Shown piece after piece: positions 25,154-33,539 of a stretch of DNA of 64,000 bases. The stretch is taken from assembly GCF_007829875.1 (NCBI RefSeq), contig NZ_VIWV01000001.1, forward strand, positions 7,886,001-7,950,000, read 5' to 3'. Positions within the stretch are counted from its first letter, which is position 1; the number at the start of each line of letters is the position of its first letter. Made by a program: the position numbers and the translations under genes. The notes beneath the pieces were generated by a model that saw only the letters and a program-made list of their open reading frames with translations, had not been told where the DNA came from and searched no databases. Source of the stretch: Streptomyces capillispiralis (GTDB taxonomy: Bacteria; Actinomycetota; Actinomycetes; Streptomycetales; Streptomycetaceae).

Positions 25154-26203
25154 TCAGGCCGTCGCCGGCATGATGTGCTCGCTGATGAGGCGCAGTTGCT
25201 CGTCGGCGTCCGCCACCCCGTCCAACTCCCGGCCGGTGAAGGCCCGTACCAGCCGTCGGTCCGTGAGGGCGCAGATGACGTGGTTCACGCCGCTGGGCGC
25301 GATCTGGGTGCGGATCTTCTCCGCGCATTCGTCCGGGGTGCCCGCGATGGACAGGCGCTCGGCGACCTCCGGTGTGGTGAGTTCGATGCCCCTCGCCAGG
25401 TCGCCGGCCGCGATCGCTTCGATCACCGGTTTCAGCTCGGCGGGGTCGACCCCGTTGCGGCGCACTTGCTCCTCCGGCATGGAGGAGGCGTAGATGCCCA
25501 CCATGCTGCGGGCCGCCTCCTTGGCCCGCCGGGAGTCGTGCCCGGTGGCGAACACCACCCACGCCGCGATGTCCAGCGAGCGCCAGTCCTTGCCCGCCCG
25601 CTCCGCGCCCGCCCTGATGTGGCGGACCGCGTAGTCGTAGGCCTCCGCGGTGTAGCTCAGGGCGTGGTGGCACCCGTCGGACAACTCCCCGGCCGCCTCG
25701 AAGGACTTGGGGCCCCGCATGGCTCCGAGCTTGAGGGGCACGCGCGGCTGGACCGGGCGGGCGAAGGTGAACAGCCCGTCGTAGGAGTAGAACTCGCCGC
25801 GGTGCGTGAGCGTGCCCTCGTCCAGCAGCGTCCGCACCACGTGCAGCGCCTCCTTGACCCGGGAGAGGGGCCGGGTGCGGGTCCAGTCGATGCCGTACTG
25901 CGCCAGCAGGCCGAAGTTGCCGCTGGACAGCACGGCTTCGGCCCGCCCGTCGGAGAGTTCGTCGAGCGTGGCGAGGGCCTGGGCGATCAGTGTCGGTTCG
26001 CGCAGGGTGACCGGGGAGACGCTCGGGCCCAGGCGGATGGTGCGCGTCTGGCCGGCGGCCACGGCGAACAGCAGCCACAGGTCCTTGTGCCAGGTCTCGT
26101 CCGCGGCGTAACAGGCGTAGAAGCCCAGCTCGTCGGCGAGTCTGATGGAGGCCAGCGAGTCCTGCAGCGGGTAGTCGGGTAACAGCGCGTAACTGAACCT
26201 CAT
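25154..26203 (-). CDS. LLM-class (F420/flavin-dependent) oxidoreductase
   Basis: 349 residues from the ATG at 26203, seven bases after GGAGAGGA; an alternative start nine codons earlier has no good site. Luciferase-like TIM barrel, similar to F420-dependent methylene-tetrahydromethanopterin reductase-like enzymes: RLADELGFYACYAADETW, TRTIRLGPSVSPVTLREP, GRAEAVLSSGN and SIAGTPDECAEKIR. Substrate unknown. Codon 8 is TTA (26180-26182), so it should be bldA-dependent. It stands between the beta-helix protein and the GH127 gene, all on the minus strand, though each has its own intergenic region. Confidence 0.9.
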   Translation of the reverse strand: MRFSYALLPDYPLQDSLASIRLADELGFYACYAADETWHKDLWLLFAVAAGQTRTIRLGPSVSPVTLREPTLIAQALATLDELSDGRAEAVLSSGNFGLLAQYGIDWTRTRPLSRVKEALHVVRTLLDEGTLTHRGEFYSYDGLFTFARPVQPRVPLKLGAMRGPKSFEAAGELSDGCHHALSYTAEAYDYAVRHIRAGAERAGKDWRSLDIAAWVVFATGHDSRRAKEAARSMVGIYASSMPEEQVRRNGVDPAELKPVIEAIAAGDLARGIELTTPEVAERLSIAGTPDECAEKIRTQIAPSGVNHVICALTDRRLVRAFTGRELDGVADADEQLRLISEHIMPATA

Positions 26204-26490
26204 GGGTGTGTCCTCTCCGGCCTGAGCCAAGCGGTCACCAGCCCGCCCAGTGTCCAGCCGGGTCCCCGCGACTGGCCAGGGCCCGTACGGACGCGACCGG
26301 ACATGGCGCGTCCCTGCCCACTTCCGGCGTATTTCCGGCAGACGGGGTTCACCCGTGCCGTACGCAGGGCTTCCGGGGCCCGGCGACGGGGGCGGGCGTA
26401 TCCCCGCCCCCGTCGCCGCCCCTGACGTCCGACCAGAGGTCGGAAGCGCACGCAGCGCCTCCGGCCTCGCGTGAACGGGCCCTCACCGGA

Positions 26491-28890
26491 TCACACCAGG
26501 CGCCACAGGTGGTCGGCGGTGCCGTTGTCGTCGTACTGGACGACCTGTGCGCTGTTCGCGGTCGACATGCCGTCCACGCCCAGCACCTTGCCGCTGTGCC
26601 GGTTGCGGACGCGGAACCAGCCGTCCCCGTCGTCGACGAGCGTCCACAGGTGGTCGGCGGTGCCGTTGTCCTCGTACTGCACGACGCGTGCGCTGTTCGC
26701 GGTCGACATGCCGTCGACCCCCAGCACCTTGCCGCTGTGGCCGTTGCGGATCACGTACCAGCCCTCGCCCCGGTCCAGGAGCTGCCAGGCGTGGTCGCCC
26801 GTACCGGTGTTGTCGAACTGGACGACGCGCGCGCTGTTCTCCAGGGACATGCCGTCGACGGCGAGGACCTTGCCGCTGTGCCGGTTCGCGATCCGGCGGA
26901 ACGGCGGTTCCGGCGTCCAGGGCCGACCGTCGGGCGAGGCGGTGGGGAAGGCCGTGACGCGCAGCCGCGCCGCCCCCATCGGTATCAGCGTCACGGTCTC
27001 CACGGGCGCGACGCTGCGGGCCGGACCGCTCTGCAGCGGCGCGACCACGTGCTCGTCGTCCGCGCCCCACTCCTCGATGCGCCGGGACTCGGCGGTGATG
27101 CGGACCGGGACGGTGTCGTGGGTGAAGGGGTTGTCGGGGACCGGCCCGGCGTCGCGGGTCAGGCGCAGCCGGGGCGACGGGGTCAGGCCGTAGTTCCAGG
27201 GGGTGGTGGCGTGCACCTCGTACGAGGGGAAGGCGTCGTCGCCCGCGTACCGGTCGTAACGCTCCCCGATCCGCAGGGAGTACGTCAGGGGGCCGTGCTG
27301 GACGCTCACGGCGTCGTGCTGGTCCGGCCAGTGGCGCAGCGTGGTCCGCTGCGGGAGCCGCAGGGTCACCACGTCGCCGTCGTGCCACGTGCGCTCGACG
27401 GAGGCCCAGGCCGGTCCGTCCGCGACGGTCACCGGGCGGCCGTTGACCCGCAGTTCCGGTCCGCTGCACCAACCGGGCACCCGCAGCCGGAGCGGGAAGC
27501 GCACCGGACGGGAGGGCGAGACGGTCAGCGTGACGGTCTCGGTGAAGGGATAGCCGGTGTCCTCGGTGACCGTCACCTCGGTGCCTCCCGCGACCCGGGC
27601 ACGCACCGTGCACGGCGCGTACATCGCGGCGGCCAGGCCCCCGTCGGGACTGCCCAGCCAGAGCTCCTCGGTGAAGTACGGCCAGCCCATGCCGTAGTTG
27701 TGCGGGCAGCAGCGGTACTGGTCGACGCCCGGGTGGAAGGCCTGCATGGCGAAGCCGTTCTGGAACTGGCCCTGTGTCTTGGTCCTGTTGTCCAGGTCGA
27801 CGCTGTTGGCGCTGGTGACGTAGTGGATGGACCTGCCCCGCGGATCGAGGGAGGCGGGCAGCATGTTGAACGCCAGGTCCTCGCAGCGGTCCGCCCACAC
27901 CGGGTCGCCGGTGATCCTCGTGAGCAGTTCGTGGCTCGCCATGAACTCGACGATGCCGCAGGTCTCGAACCCCTGCCGGGGGTCCGTGAAGCCGGGCCGG
28001 TAGTTCTCGTCCCCCGCCATGCCGCCGCCGGGGAACCGCCCGTAGACGTCCATGACGCGGTCGTAGGCGCGGTAGGTGGCCCGGGTCAGCTCCGCGGAGC
28101 CGGTGACCTGCGCGTACTGGGCGGGTTCACGGAACCCCTGCGCGATGTTGACGTTGTGCCGGGAGGGGGTGGCGCCCGTCCAGTCCGCACCCAGTGTGTG
28201 CATCTTGGCGGCCAGGTCGAGCAGGAACGGCTCCCCGGTGCGGCGGTGCAGCCACACGGCGATGTCGAGCCCGTCCCCCCAGCGGTAGGAGATCCAGCTG
28301 CTGTCGAAGGCGCCGGGCCCCTGGGCGTTCATGAACCGCAGGAAGCGGACGAGGAAGGGCACGACGCGGGTGTCCCCCGTGAACTCCTCGTGGGTGCGCA
28401 GCGCCTGGAGCAGGGGCAGGAAGGGCCAGAAGTCCGGTCCGCCGCCCAGCGACGTGCGCAGGGCGCGCGGTCCGAAGAAGCCGTCGCCCTGCTGGGTGGC
28501 GAGGATCGCGTCGATCCACTCCCGCGAGCGGGCCAGGGCGGAGGCGTCACCGGTGGCGACGGCCAGCGGCACGTAGCCGCGCAGCCAGTACGGCACCTCC
28601 TCCCACCCGCCGCGCTCCGGATGCACCCACCCGGTGGCCGAGAAGTCGAGGAAGTGCGACACGCTCTCGTACCGGCCGCACAGACCGTCGAGTTGGAGCC
28701 CGAGCTGGCCGGCCAGCCAGCCGCGCGCGGTGACGCTGCCGGCGGGCAGTTTGCGGAAGGCGTCGGGCAGGGGTGCGGCGGCCGGCCGCCGGGGCGCGGC
28801 CGACGCGGACGGGGCGAGCGGACCGCCCAGCGCGGCGGCGCCGATGCCCAGGGCACCGGCACCGAGGAGGGTGCGTCTGTCGACAGGCAT
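26491..28890 (-). CDS. Secreted GH127-family enzyme with C-terminal ricin-like repeats
   Basis: 799 residues. The start has a Tat-like signal (DRRTLLGAGALGIGAAALGG). The GH127 beta-L-arabinofuranosidase fold is marked by the ETCG-x3-EF region near residue 312 and RCCPHN near residue 391, which supply the Glu and the Zn-bound Cys cluster including the nucleophilic Cys in this family. Residues about 660-799 are three 47-residue repeats of ricin-like type with HLW/HAW instead of QxW. It should release L-arabinose or related sugars from plant arabinans or hydroxyproline-linked glycans. Export via Tat fits a metal-containing enzyme. Confidence 0.9.
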   Translation of the reverse strand: MPVDRRTLLGAGALGIGAAALGGPLAPSASAAPRRPAAAPLPDAFRKLPAGSVTARGWLAGQLGLQLDGLCGRYESVSHFLDFSATGWVHPERGGWEEVPYWLRGYVPLAVATGDASALARSREWIDAILATQQGDGFFGPRALRTSLGGGPDFWPFLPLLQALRTHEEFTGDTRVVPFLVRFLRFMNAQGPGAFDSSWISYRWGDGLDIAVWLHRRTGEPFLLDLAAKMHTLGADWTGATPSRHNVNIAQGFREPAQYAQVTGSAELTRATYRAYDRVMDVYGRFPGGGMAGDENYRPGFTDPRQGFETCGIVEFMASHELLTRITGDPVWADRCEDLAFNMLPASLDPRGRSIHYVTSANSVDLDNRTKTQGQFQNGFAMQAFHPGVDQYRCCPHNYGMGWPYFTEELWLGSPDGGLAAAMYAPCTVRARVAGGTEVTVTEDTGYPFTETVTLTVSPSRPVRFPLRLRVPGWCSGPELRVNGRPVTVADGPAWASVERTWHDGDVVTLRLPQRTTLRHWPDQHDAVSVQHGPLTYSLRIGERYDRYAGDDAFPSYEVHATTPWNYGLTPSPRLRLTRDAGPVPDNPFTHDTVPVRITAESRRIEEWGADDEHVVAPLQSGPARSVAPVETVTLIPMGAARLRVTAFPTASPDGRPWTPEPPFRRIANRHSGKVLAVDGMSLENSARVVQFDNTGTGDHAWQLLDRGEGWYVIRNGHSGKVLGVDGMSTANSARVVQYEDNGTADHLWTLVDDGDGWFRVRNRHSGKVLGVDGMSTANSAQVVQYDDNGTADHLWRLV
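26505..26927. repeat. Three 141-bp tandem repeats in the GH127 gene
   Basis: Units begin near 26505, 26646 and 26787 with a shared caggtggtcggcggtgcc-type start; the first two are nearly identical and the third is more diverged. Each encodes one 47-residue ricin-like repeat containing NRHSGKVLGVDGMS. Confidence 0.7.
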
Positions 28891-29280
28891 GCGGATGCTC
28901 CTGTTCCGGGCCGGGAGACGTCCGTGCGGCGGGGCCGGGGCCGGGGCCGACCGCCGGGCGCACCCCGCCGGCTCGTCCCGTGCGCACGTCCGCCCGCACG
29001 GCGCGCCACGGGTGCGGGCGAGCCGGGCCGTCCGGACCGGCGGTGCGGGGGACGTGCCGGTCTCCGGGTCCGCTGCTGCGCACGAACCGTCTCCTTCGAG
29101 GACGGGTGGTGGCTCGTTGCTCGGTCTCTACAACGTTGGAAGGCTCAGTCGGGATGACAGCACGGGACCGCGGGTGGTGTCCAGGGCCATGACGAAGACC
29201 GTCGCGCCGCCCGGAAGGAGGAATCCGCGCCCCGCCGCCGACCCGGGCCGTAAGATCTAGTGATCTCGTGGGGGGTGGTC
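28891..29280. other. Divergent intergenic region with a LacI-type dyad
   Basis: 390 bases without a gene between GH127 (leftward) and the LacI regulator (rightward). TACAACGTTGGA around 29129-29140 holds CAACGTTG with an A/T next to each side, typical of LacI-family sites. TAAGAT at 29251-29256 is a possible -10 for the regulator. The rest is GC-rich with short direct repeats of ggccggg. Confidence 0.4.
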
Positions 29281-30303
29281 ATGGGCAGGCAGCGTCCCGG
29301 CGTACCGACGCTGGAGGAGGTGGCCGCGCTCGCCGGTGTGGGGCGGGGCACCGTATCCCGCGTCATCAACAACGCGGCGGGCGTGAAGGATTCGACGCGC
29401 CGCGCCGTGCAGCGGGCCATCGCCGAACTGGGGTACGTCCCCAACCTGGCGGCCCGTTCGCTGGCGGGCCGGCGCGCGGACGCCGTGGCACTGGTCATGA
29501 CGGAGCCGGACTGGCGCCAGTTCGGTGAGCCGTTCTTCTCGGAGATCGTCCGGTCCGTCGGCGACGCCCTGACCGACACCAAGGTGCAGCTGCTGCTCAC
29601 CCTGGTCCGCACGGATGCCGAACGGCAGCGCCTGGTGGAGTACGCGCGCGGCGGCCGGGTCGACGGCGTCATGCTGATGTCCGTGCACGCCGAGGACGCG
29701 CTGCCCGACATGCTGGCCGAGGTGGGACTGCCGACGGTCCTGCTGGGGCGCCGCTCCGGCGACGAGAGCGTGACCTACGTCGACGCGGACAACGTCGGGG
29801 GAGCGCGCAGCGCGGTGGCGCACCTGCTCGGCCGCGGCCGCCGCGCCGTCGCGGCCATCACCGGGCCGCTCGACATGTACGTGGCCCAGTGCCGGCTGCG
29901 CGGTTACCGCGAGGCGCTGGAGCGGGCGGATGTCGAGGGCAGGCCCTCCTGGATCGTCCAGGGCGACTTCTCGGAGGACAGCGGACGCCGGGCGATGGCC
30001 GAACTCATCGAGCGGGCCCCGGAGGTCGACGCCGTCTTCGCCGCGTCGGACACCATGGCCGCAGGGGCCCTGACCGCCCTGCGCGCGGCGGGCCGCCGGG
30101 TCCCGGAGGACGTCGCGGTGATCGGGTTCGACGACTTCCCGCTCGCCCGGCGCACGGAGCCGCAGCTGACGACGGTCCGCCAGCCGCTGGAGCAGATCGG
30201 CCGCGCCATGGTGCGGCTGCTGCTGGAGGAGATGGAGGACTCGGCGGTGGCCTGGCGGCACGTCATCCTCCGTACGGAACTGGTGCTCCGCGACTCGGCC
30301 TGA
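29281..30303 (+). CDS. LacI-family transcriptional regulator A
   Basis: 340 residues from the ATG at 29281 (GGGGGGTGG upstream); a GTG 21 bases earlier is possible. N-terminal HTH: TLEEVAALAGVGRGTVSRVINNAAGV, hinge NLAARSLAGRRADAVALVM. The periplasmic-binding-protein-like domain includes AITGPLDMYVAQCRLRGYREAL and VFAASDTMAAGALTALRAAG. It closely resembles LacI regulator B at 33.5-34.5 kb in the effector domain, so it may sense a related sugar. Neighbours GH127 (divergent) and GH12 (downstream, own promoter) are candidate targets. Confidence 0.92.
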   Translation: MGRQRPGVPTLEEVAALAGVGRGTVSRVINNAAGVKDSTRRAVQRAIAELGYVPNLAARSLAGRRADAVALVMTEPDWRQFGEPFFSEIVRSVGDALTDTKVQLLLTLVRTDAERQRLVEYARGGRVDGVMLMSVHAEDALPDMLAEVGLPTVLLGRRSGDESVTYVDADNVGGARSAVAHLLGRGRRAVAAITGPLDMYVAQCRLRGYREALERADVEGRPSWIVQGDFSEDSGRRAMAELIERAPEVDAVFAASDTMAAGALTALRAAGRRVPEDVAVIGFDDFPLARRTEPQLTTVRQPLEQIGRAMVRLLLEEMEDSAVAWRHVILRTELVLRDSA

Positions 30304-30363
30304 GCCGGCCCGGCTCGCCCTGGGATCGACACCGGAGGGGTCCTCGCCCGCCCCGCCCTGCTC

Positions 30364-30443
30364 GATGCCTGACGCCCGTCGGCGGAGCCGTTGTGGTTCG
30401 CCCGATGCCTGACGCCCGTCACCGGAGCCGCCGTAGTTCGCCC
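30364..30443. repeat. 40-bp tandem repeat
   Basis: Two copies beginning GATGCCTGACGCCCGTC and ending with GTTCGCCC. A partial third copy (GAGGCCCCGTCGCCTGAGCC) follows. The function is unknown. Confidence 0.7.
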
Positions 30444-30474
30444 GAGGCCCCGTCGCCTGAGCCGTCCCGGCCTG

Positions 30475-30506
30475 CTCGACGCCTCGACGCCTCGACGCCT
30501 CGTCGC
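30475..30506. repeat. Octanucleotide tandem repeat (CTCGACGC)
   Basis: Three perfect copies and one copy with a single change (CTCGTCGC). Non-coding. Confidence 0.7.
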
Positions 30507-30587
30507 CTGAGTTTCCCGCTCGCCCCACGCCCCGTCACCGGATGTGTTCTCCGTCCCGTTCCCGAGCCGCCCGTCATCGAACGTTTT

Positions 30588-30601
30588 CGGGAGCGCTCCC
30601 G
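30588..30601. promoter_or_regulatory. CebR-type box 1
   Basis: CGGGAGCGCTCCCG is a perfect palindrome and extends to TTCGGGAGCGCTCCCGAA. The centre matches the known CebR box TGGGAGCGCTCCCA except for its outer bases. It lies about 90 bases upstream of the promoter. Confidence 0.65.
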
Positions 30602-30678
30602 AAGCGGAACCACCGATCTGGATCACCACCGCTGACCTGCGGCTTCGAAAACAATTCGACGGTTCCCTGCGCACAGTC

Positions 30679-30707
30679 TTGTCAGGAACATGTGAAGCTT
30701 CTACAGT
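30679..30707 (+). promoter_or_regulatory. Promoter of the GH12 gene
   Basis: TTGTCA, 17 bases, TACAGT: the best consensus-like promoter in the window. The expected start point is near 30714, so CebR box 2 lies just downstream, where a bound repressor would block elongation. Confidence 0.75.
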
Positions 30708-30725
30708 CCCGTCCGAACCGAGTTA

Positions 30726-30739
30726 TGGGAGCGCTCCCA
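30726..30739. promoter_or_regulatory. CebR-type box 2
   Basis: TGGGAGCGCTCCCA, an exact match to the published CebR consensus, perfectly palindromic to 16 bases with flanking A/T. It sits immediately downstream of the predicted start point. Confidence 0.85.
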
Positions 30740-30752
30740 TCGTTGGGGAGAG

Positions 30753-30764
30753 GGGAGCGCTCCC
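30753..30764. promoter_or_regulatory. CebR-type box 3
   Basis: GGGAGCGCTCCC with G and T flanks, so a near match. Its centre is 26 bases from the centre of box 2. Confidence 0.6.
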
Positions 30765-30803
30765 TGTCGGTCGGCCCCCGCACCCTCTCGGAGAGGTCCC
30801 CCC

Positions 30804-31937
30804 ATGCGACGGTTACGGCACCAAACCCGCGCCCTGCGCGGCCTGTTCGCGACGCTGCTCACCGCCCTCACCGTGGTCGCGGCGCTGGTGACCGCGACGG
30901 CTCCCGCCCAGGCCGACACCACGCTCTGCGAGCAGTACGGATCGACCACCATCCAGGGGCGCTACGTCGTCCAGAACAACCGCTGGGGCACCAGCGCCAC
31001 CCAGTGCGTCACCGCCACCGACACCGGGTTCCGGGTCGCCCAGGCCGACGGCTCGGTGCCGACCGACGGCGCCCCCAAGTCCTACCCCTCGGTCTTCAAC
31101 GGCTGCCACTACACCAACTGTTCACCGGGCACCAACCTCCCGGCCCGGATCAGCGGCATCTCGGCCGCGCCCAGCAGCATCTCCTACGGCTACGTCAACG
31201 ACGCCGTCTACAACGCCTCGTACGACATCTGGCTGGACCCGACGCCCCGGACCGACGGCGTCAACCGGACCGAGATCATGATCTGGTTCAACAAGGTCGG
31301 TCCCATCCAGCCGATCGGCTCCCAGGTCGGCACGGCCACCGTCGGCGGGCGCAGCTGGCAGGTGTGGTCCGGCAGCAACGGCTCCAATGACGTGCTGTCG
31401 TTCGTCGCGCCGTCCGCGATCGGCAGCTGGAGCTTCGACGTCATGGACTTCGTCCGCGAGACCGTCGCGCGCGGCATGGCGCAGAACGACTGGTACCTGA
31501 CGAGCATCCAGGCCGGTTTCGAGCCCTGGCAGAACGGTGCGGGGCTCGCGGTGAACTCCTTCTCCTCGACCGTCACCACCGGCGGCGGCACCCCGGGCGG
31601 GCCCGGCACCGGTGGGCCCGCGGCGTGCACGGTGTCGTACAACACCAACGTGTGGCCGGGCGGCTTCACCGCCGACGTCACGGTGAAGAACGCCGGTCCG
31701 ACCGCCGTCGACGCGTGGAAGCTGGCCTTCACCCTGCCCTCCGGACAGCGCATCACCCAGGCCTGGAACGCGTCCGTCACCCCCTCCTCGGGAGCGGTCA
31801 CGGCGAGCGGTCTGAACAACAACACGCAGATCGCGTCCGGCGCCAGCCAGAACTTCGGCTTCCAGGGAACCTACAGCGGCACCTTCGCCCGGCCCGGCGG
31901 CTTCAGCCTGAACGGCACCGCCTGTACGACCGCCTGA
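30804..31937 (+). CDS. celB: Secreted GH12 endoglucanase with CBM2
   Basis: 377 residues from the ATG at 30804 after GAGAGG. Signal peptide to about residue 37 (AQADTTLC). The GH12 domain has the nucleophile Glu in RTEIMIWF near residue 156 and the acid/base Glu in GFEPWQNG near residue 239. A Gly/Thr linker leads to a cellulose-binding CBM2 (CTVSYNTNVWPGGFTADVTVKNAG, then a final Cys). It cuts cellulose inside chains; the layout matches S. lividans CelB. Three CebR boxes suggest cellobiose/cellotriose induction. A terminator hairpin separates it from the LPMO gene. Confidence 0.93.
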   Translation: MRRLRHQTRALRGLFATLLTALTVVAALVTATAPAQADTTLCEQYGSTTIQGRYVVQNNRWGTSATQCVTATDTGFRVAQADGSVPTDGAPKSYPSVFNGCHYTNCSPGTNLPARISGISAAPSSISYGYVNDAVYNASYDIWLDPTPRTDGVNRTEIMIWFNKVGPIQPIGSQVGTATVGGRSWQVWSGSNGSNDVLSFVAPSAIGSWSFDVMDFVRETVARGMAQNDWYLTSIQAGFEPWQNGAGLAVNSFSSTVTTGGGTPGGPGTGGPAACTVSYNTNVWPGGFTADVTVKNAGPTAVDAWKLAFTLPSGQRITQAWNASVTPSSGAVTASGLNNNTQIASGASQNFGFQGTYSGTFARPGGFSLNGTACTTA

Positions 31938-31972
31938 CGCGGCCGGCGGGCCGCACGCCCGCCGCGTCCCCT

Positions 31973-32021
31973 GCCCCGGGGCCCGCTCTTCTCCCTGCGC
32001 CGACAGGACGGGCCCCGGGGC
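31973..32021 (+). terminator. Hairpin between GH12 and LPMO genes
   Basis: GCCCCGGGGCCCG (31973-31985) pairs with CGGGCCCCGGGGC (32009-32021), 13 base pairs. It could end the GH12 message or allow partial read-through into the LPMO gene. Confidence 0.7.
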
Positions 32022-32074
32022 GAACCCCCGCCCGGACACCCGCACCACCAGTGCCAACGGCACCACCACGAACT

Positions 32075-32118
32075 CCCCCGCCCGCCCGGTCGACGCCCTT
32101 CCCCCGGACGGGCGGGGG
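32075..32118 (+). repeat. Second hairpin upstream of the LPMO gene
   Basis: CCCCCGCCCG (32075-32084) and CGGGCGGGGG (32109-32118) form a 10-base-pair stem. It lies 55 bases before the LPMO start codon; no CebR box was seen between the genes. Confidence 0.45.
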
Positions 32119-32172
32119 CTCCAGCCACCCCTTCCGACCTCGCACAGATCCATGACCGGAACTGGAGATCCC

Positions 32173-33249
32173 ATGGCCTTACGCAGCAGAATCCTCACGC
32201 TGGCAGCGGTGTTCGCCACGCTGCTCGGCGGGCTCGGGCTGAGCTTCCTGTGGCAGAAGGACGCGCAGGCGCACGGCGTCGCGATGATGCCCGGCTCGCG
32301 CACCTACCTGTGCCAGCTGGACGCCGTCACCGGCACCGGCGGACTGGACCCGACCAACCCCGCGTGCAAGGACGCGCTGGCGAAGAGCGGTTCGTCGGCG
32401 CTCTACAACTGGTTCGCCGTCCTCGACTCCAAGGCCGCGGGCAGGGGCGCCGGTTATGTGCCGGACGGCACGCTGTGCAGCGCCGGCGACCGCTCCCCGT
32501 ACGACTTCTCGGCCTACAACGCGGCCCGCGCGGACTGGCCGCGCACGCACCTGACGTCCGGTGGGACGGTCAAGGTGCAGTACAGCAACTGGGCCGCCCA
32601 CCCGGGTGACTTCCGGGTCTACGTCACCAAGCCCGGCTGGTCGCCCACGTCCCAGCTGGGCTGGAACGACCTGGAGCTCGTCCAGACCGTCACCAACCCG
32701 CCCCAGCAGGGCTCGCCCGGCACCAACGGCGGCCACTACTACTGGGACCTGAAGCTGCCCTCCGGCCGGTCCGGCGACGCGGTGATCTTCATGCAGTGGG
32801 TGCGTTCGGACAGCCAGGAGAACTTCTTCTCCTGCTCCGACGTCGTCTTCGACGGCGGCAACGGGGAGGTGACCGGCATCCGCGGCTCCGGGAGCACGCC
32901 CACCCCGACGCCGACCCCGACGGACCCGCCGACGCACACCGGCAACTGCATGGCCGTCTACAACGTGGTCAACTCCTGGGACGGCGGCTTCCAGGGCTCG
33001 GTCGAGGTGATGAACCACGGGACGTCACCGCTCAACGGCTGGGCCGTGCAGTGGAAGCCGGGCGTCGGCACACGCGTCGGCAGTGCGTGGAACGGCTCCT
33101 TGACCACCGGGTCCGACGGCACGGTGACGGTCAGGAACGTCGACCACAACCGGGTGATCGCCGCCGACGGCAGCGTGACGTTCGGCTTCACGGCCACCTC
33201 GTCGGGCAACGACTTCCCAGTGGGCACGATCGGCTGCGTGACGCCCTGA
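32173..33249 (+). CDS. Secreted AA10 lytic polysaccharide monooxygenase with CBM2
   Basis: 358 residues from the ATG at 32173 (GGAG upstream). The signal peptide ends at AQA, leaving His34 as the new N-terminus (HGVAMMPGSRTYLC), the first ligand of the copper His brace; the second His is in WAAHPGDF near residue 142. A Pro/Thr linker (TPTPTPTPT) leads to a CBM2 that starts at NCMAVYNVVNSWDGGFQGSV. It oxidatively cleaves crystalline cellulose, in keeping with its S. coelicolor counterpart next to celB. The third codon is TTA, so bldA dependence is expected. Confidence 0.95.
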   Translation: MALRSRILTLAAVFATLLGGLGLSFLWQKDAQAHGVAMMPGSRTYLCQLDAVTGTGGLDPTNPACKDALAKSGSSALYNWFAVLDSKAAGRGAGYVPDGTLCSAGDRSPYDFSAYNAARADWPRTHLTSGGTVKVQYSNWAAHPGDFRVYVTKPGWSPTSQLGWNDLELVQTVTNPPQQGSPGTNGGHYYWDLKLPSGRSGDAVIFMQWVRSDSQENFFSCSDVVFDGGNGEVTGIRGSGSTPTPTPTPTDPPTHTGNCMAVYNVVNSWDGGFQGSVEVMNHGTSPLNGWAVQWKPGVGTRVGSAWNGSLTTGSDGTVTVRNVDHNRVIAADGSVTFGFTATSSGNDFPVGTIGCVTP

Positions 33250-33269
33250 CGCCCTGACGCCCTGACGCC
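33241..33269 (+). repeat. Octanucleotide repeat across the LPMO stop codon
   Basis: ACGCCCTG repeats three times (33241-33264) followed by ACGCC. The first copy contains the natural stop codon, so copy number does not alter the protein. Confidence 0.7.
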
Positions 33270-33407
33270 GGGGTGATCACTCCCGCCGGCCCGCGCGGCG
33301 GCGGCACCCGGTGACCCCTGGCCGAGGGACGAGGGCTGAGGGACGAGGACCGTCGGACGACGGCGCATGCGGCACAGGGGCGGGTCACTCCGGTGACCTG
33401 CCCTTCT

Positions 33408-33429
33408 CCGTGCGGTCGCGACCGCACGG
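33408..33429. terminator. Perfect 22-bp palindrome between convergent genes
   Basis: The two halves are CCGTGCGGTCG and CGACCGCACGG with no spacer. Immediately upstream GGTCAC/GTGACC (33383-33398) form a second dyad. They lie between the LPMO and LacI regulator B genes and may be a bidirectional terminator or a binding site. Confidence 0.45.
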
Positions 33430-33539
33430 CTCAGCGGGGGGCGGTGGTGCGGGTGGGCCGGTCCGGCCACTCGGAGGGGTGCCCGCGCCTCCGGCTCGGC
33501 TGAGGCGACCGACCCGGGAGCCCGTCCACCGGGCAGGTC

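Larger units (their letters stand above)
30304..30803. other. Long intergenic region: tandem repeats, promoter and three CebR-type boxes
   Basis: 500 bases without a convincing gene. From 30364 to 30443 two 40-base units repeat end to end with five differences; from 30475 an eight-base unit CTCGACGC repeats three times plus one variant. Then come three GGGAGCGCTCCC palindromes and a TTGTCA-N17-TACAGT promoter serving the GH12 gene. Confidence 0.8.
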
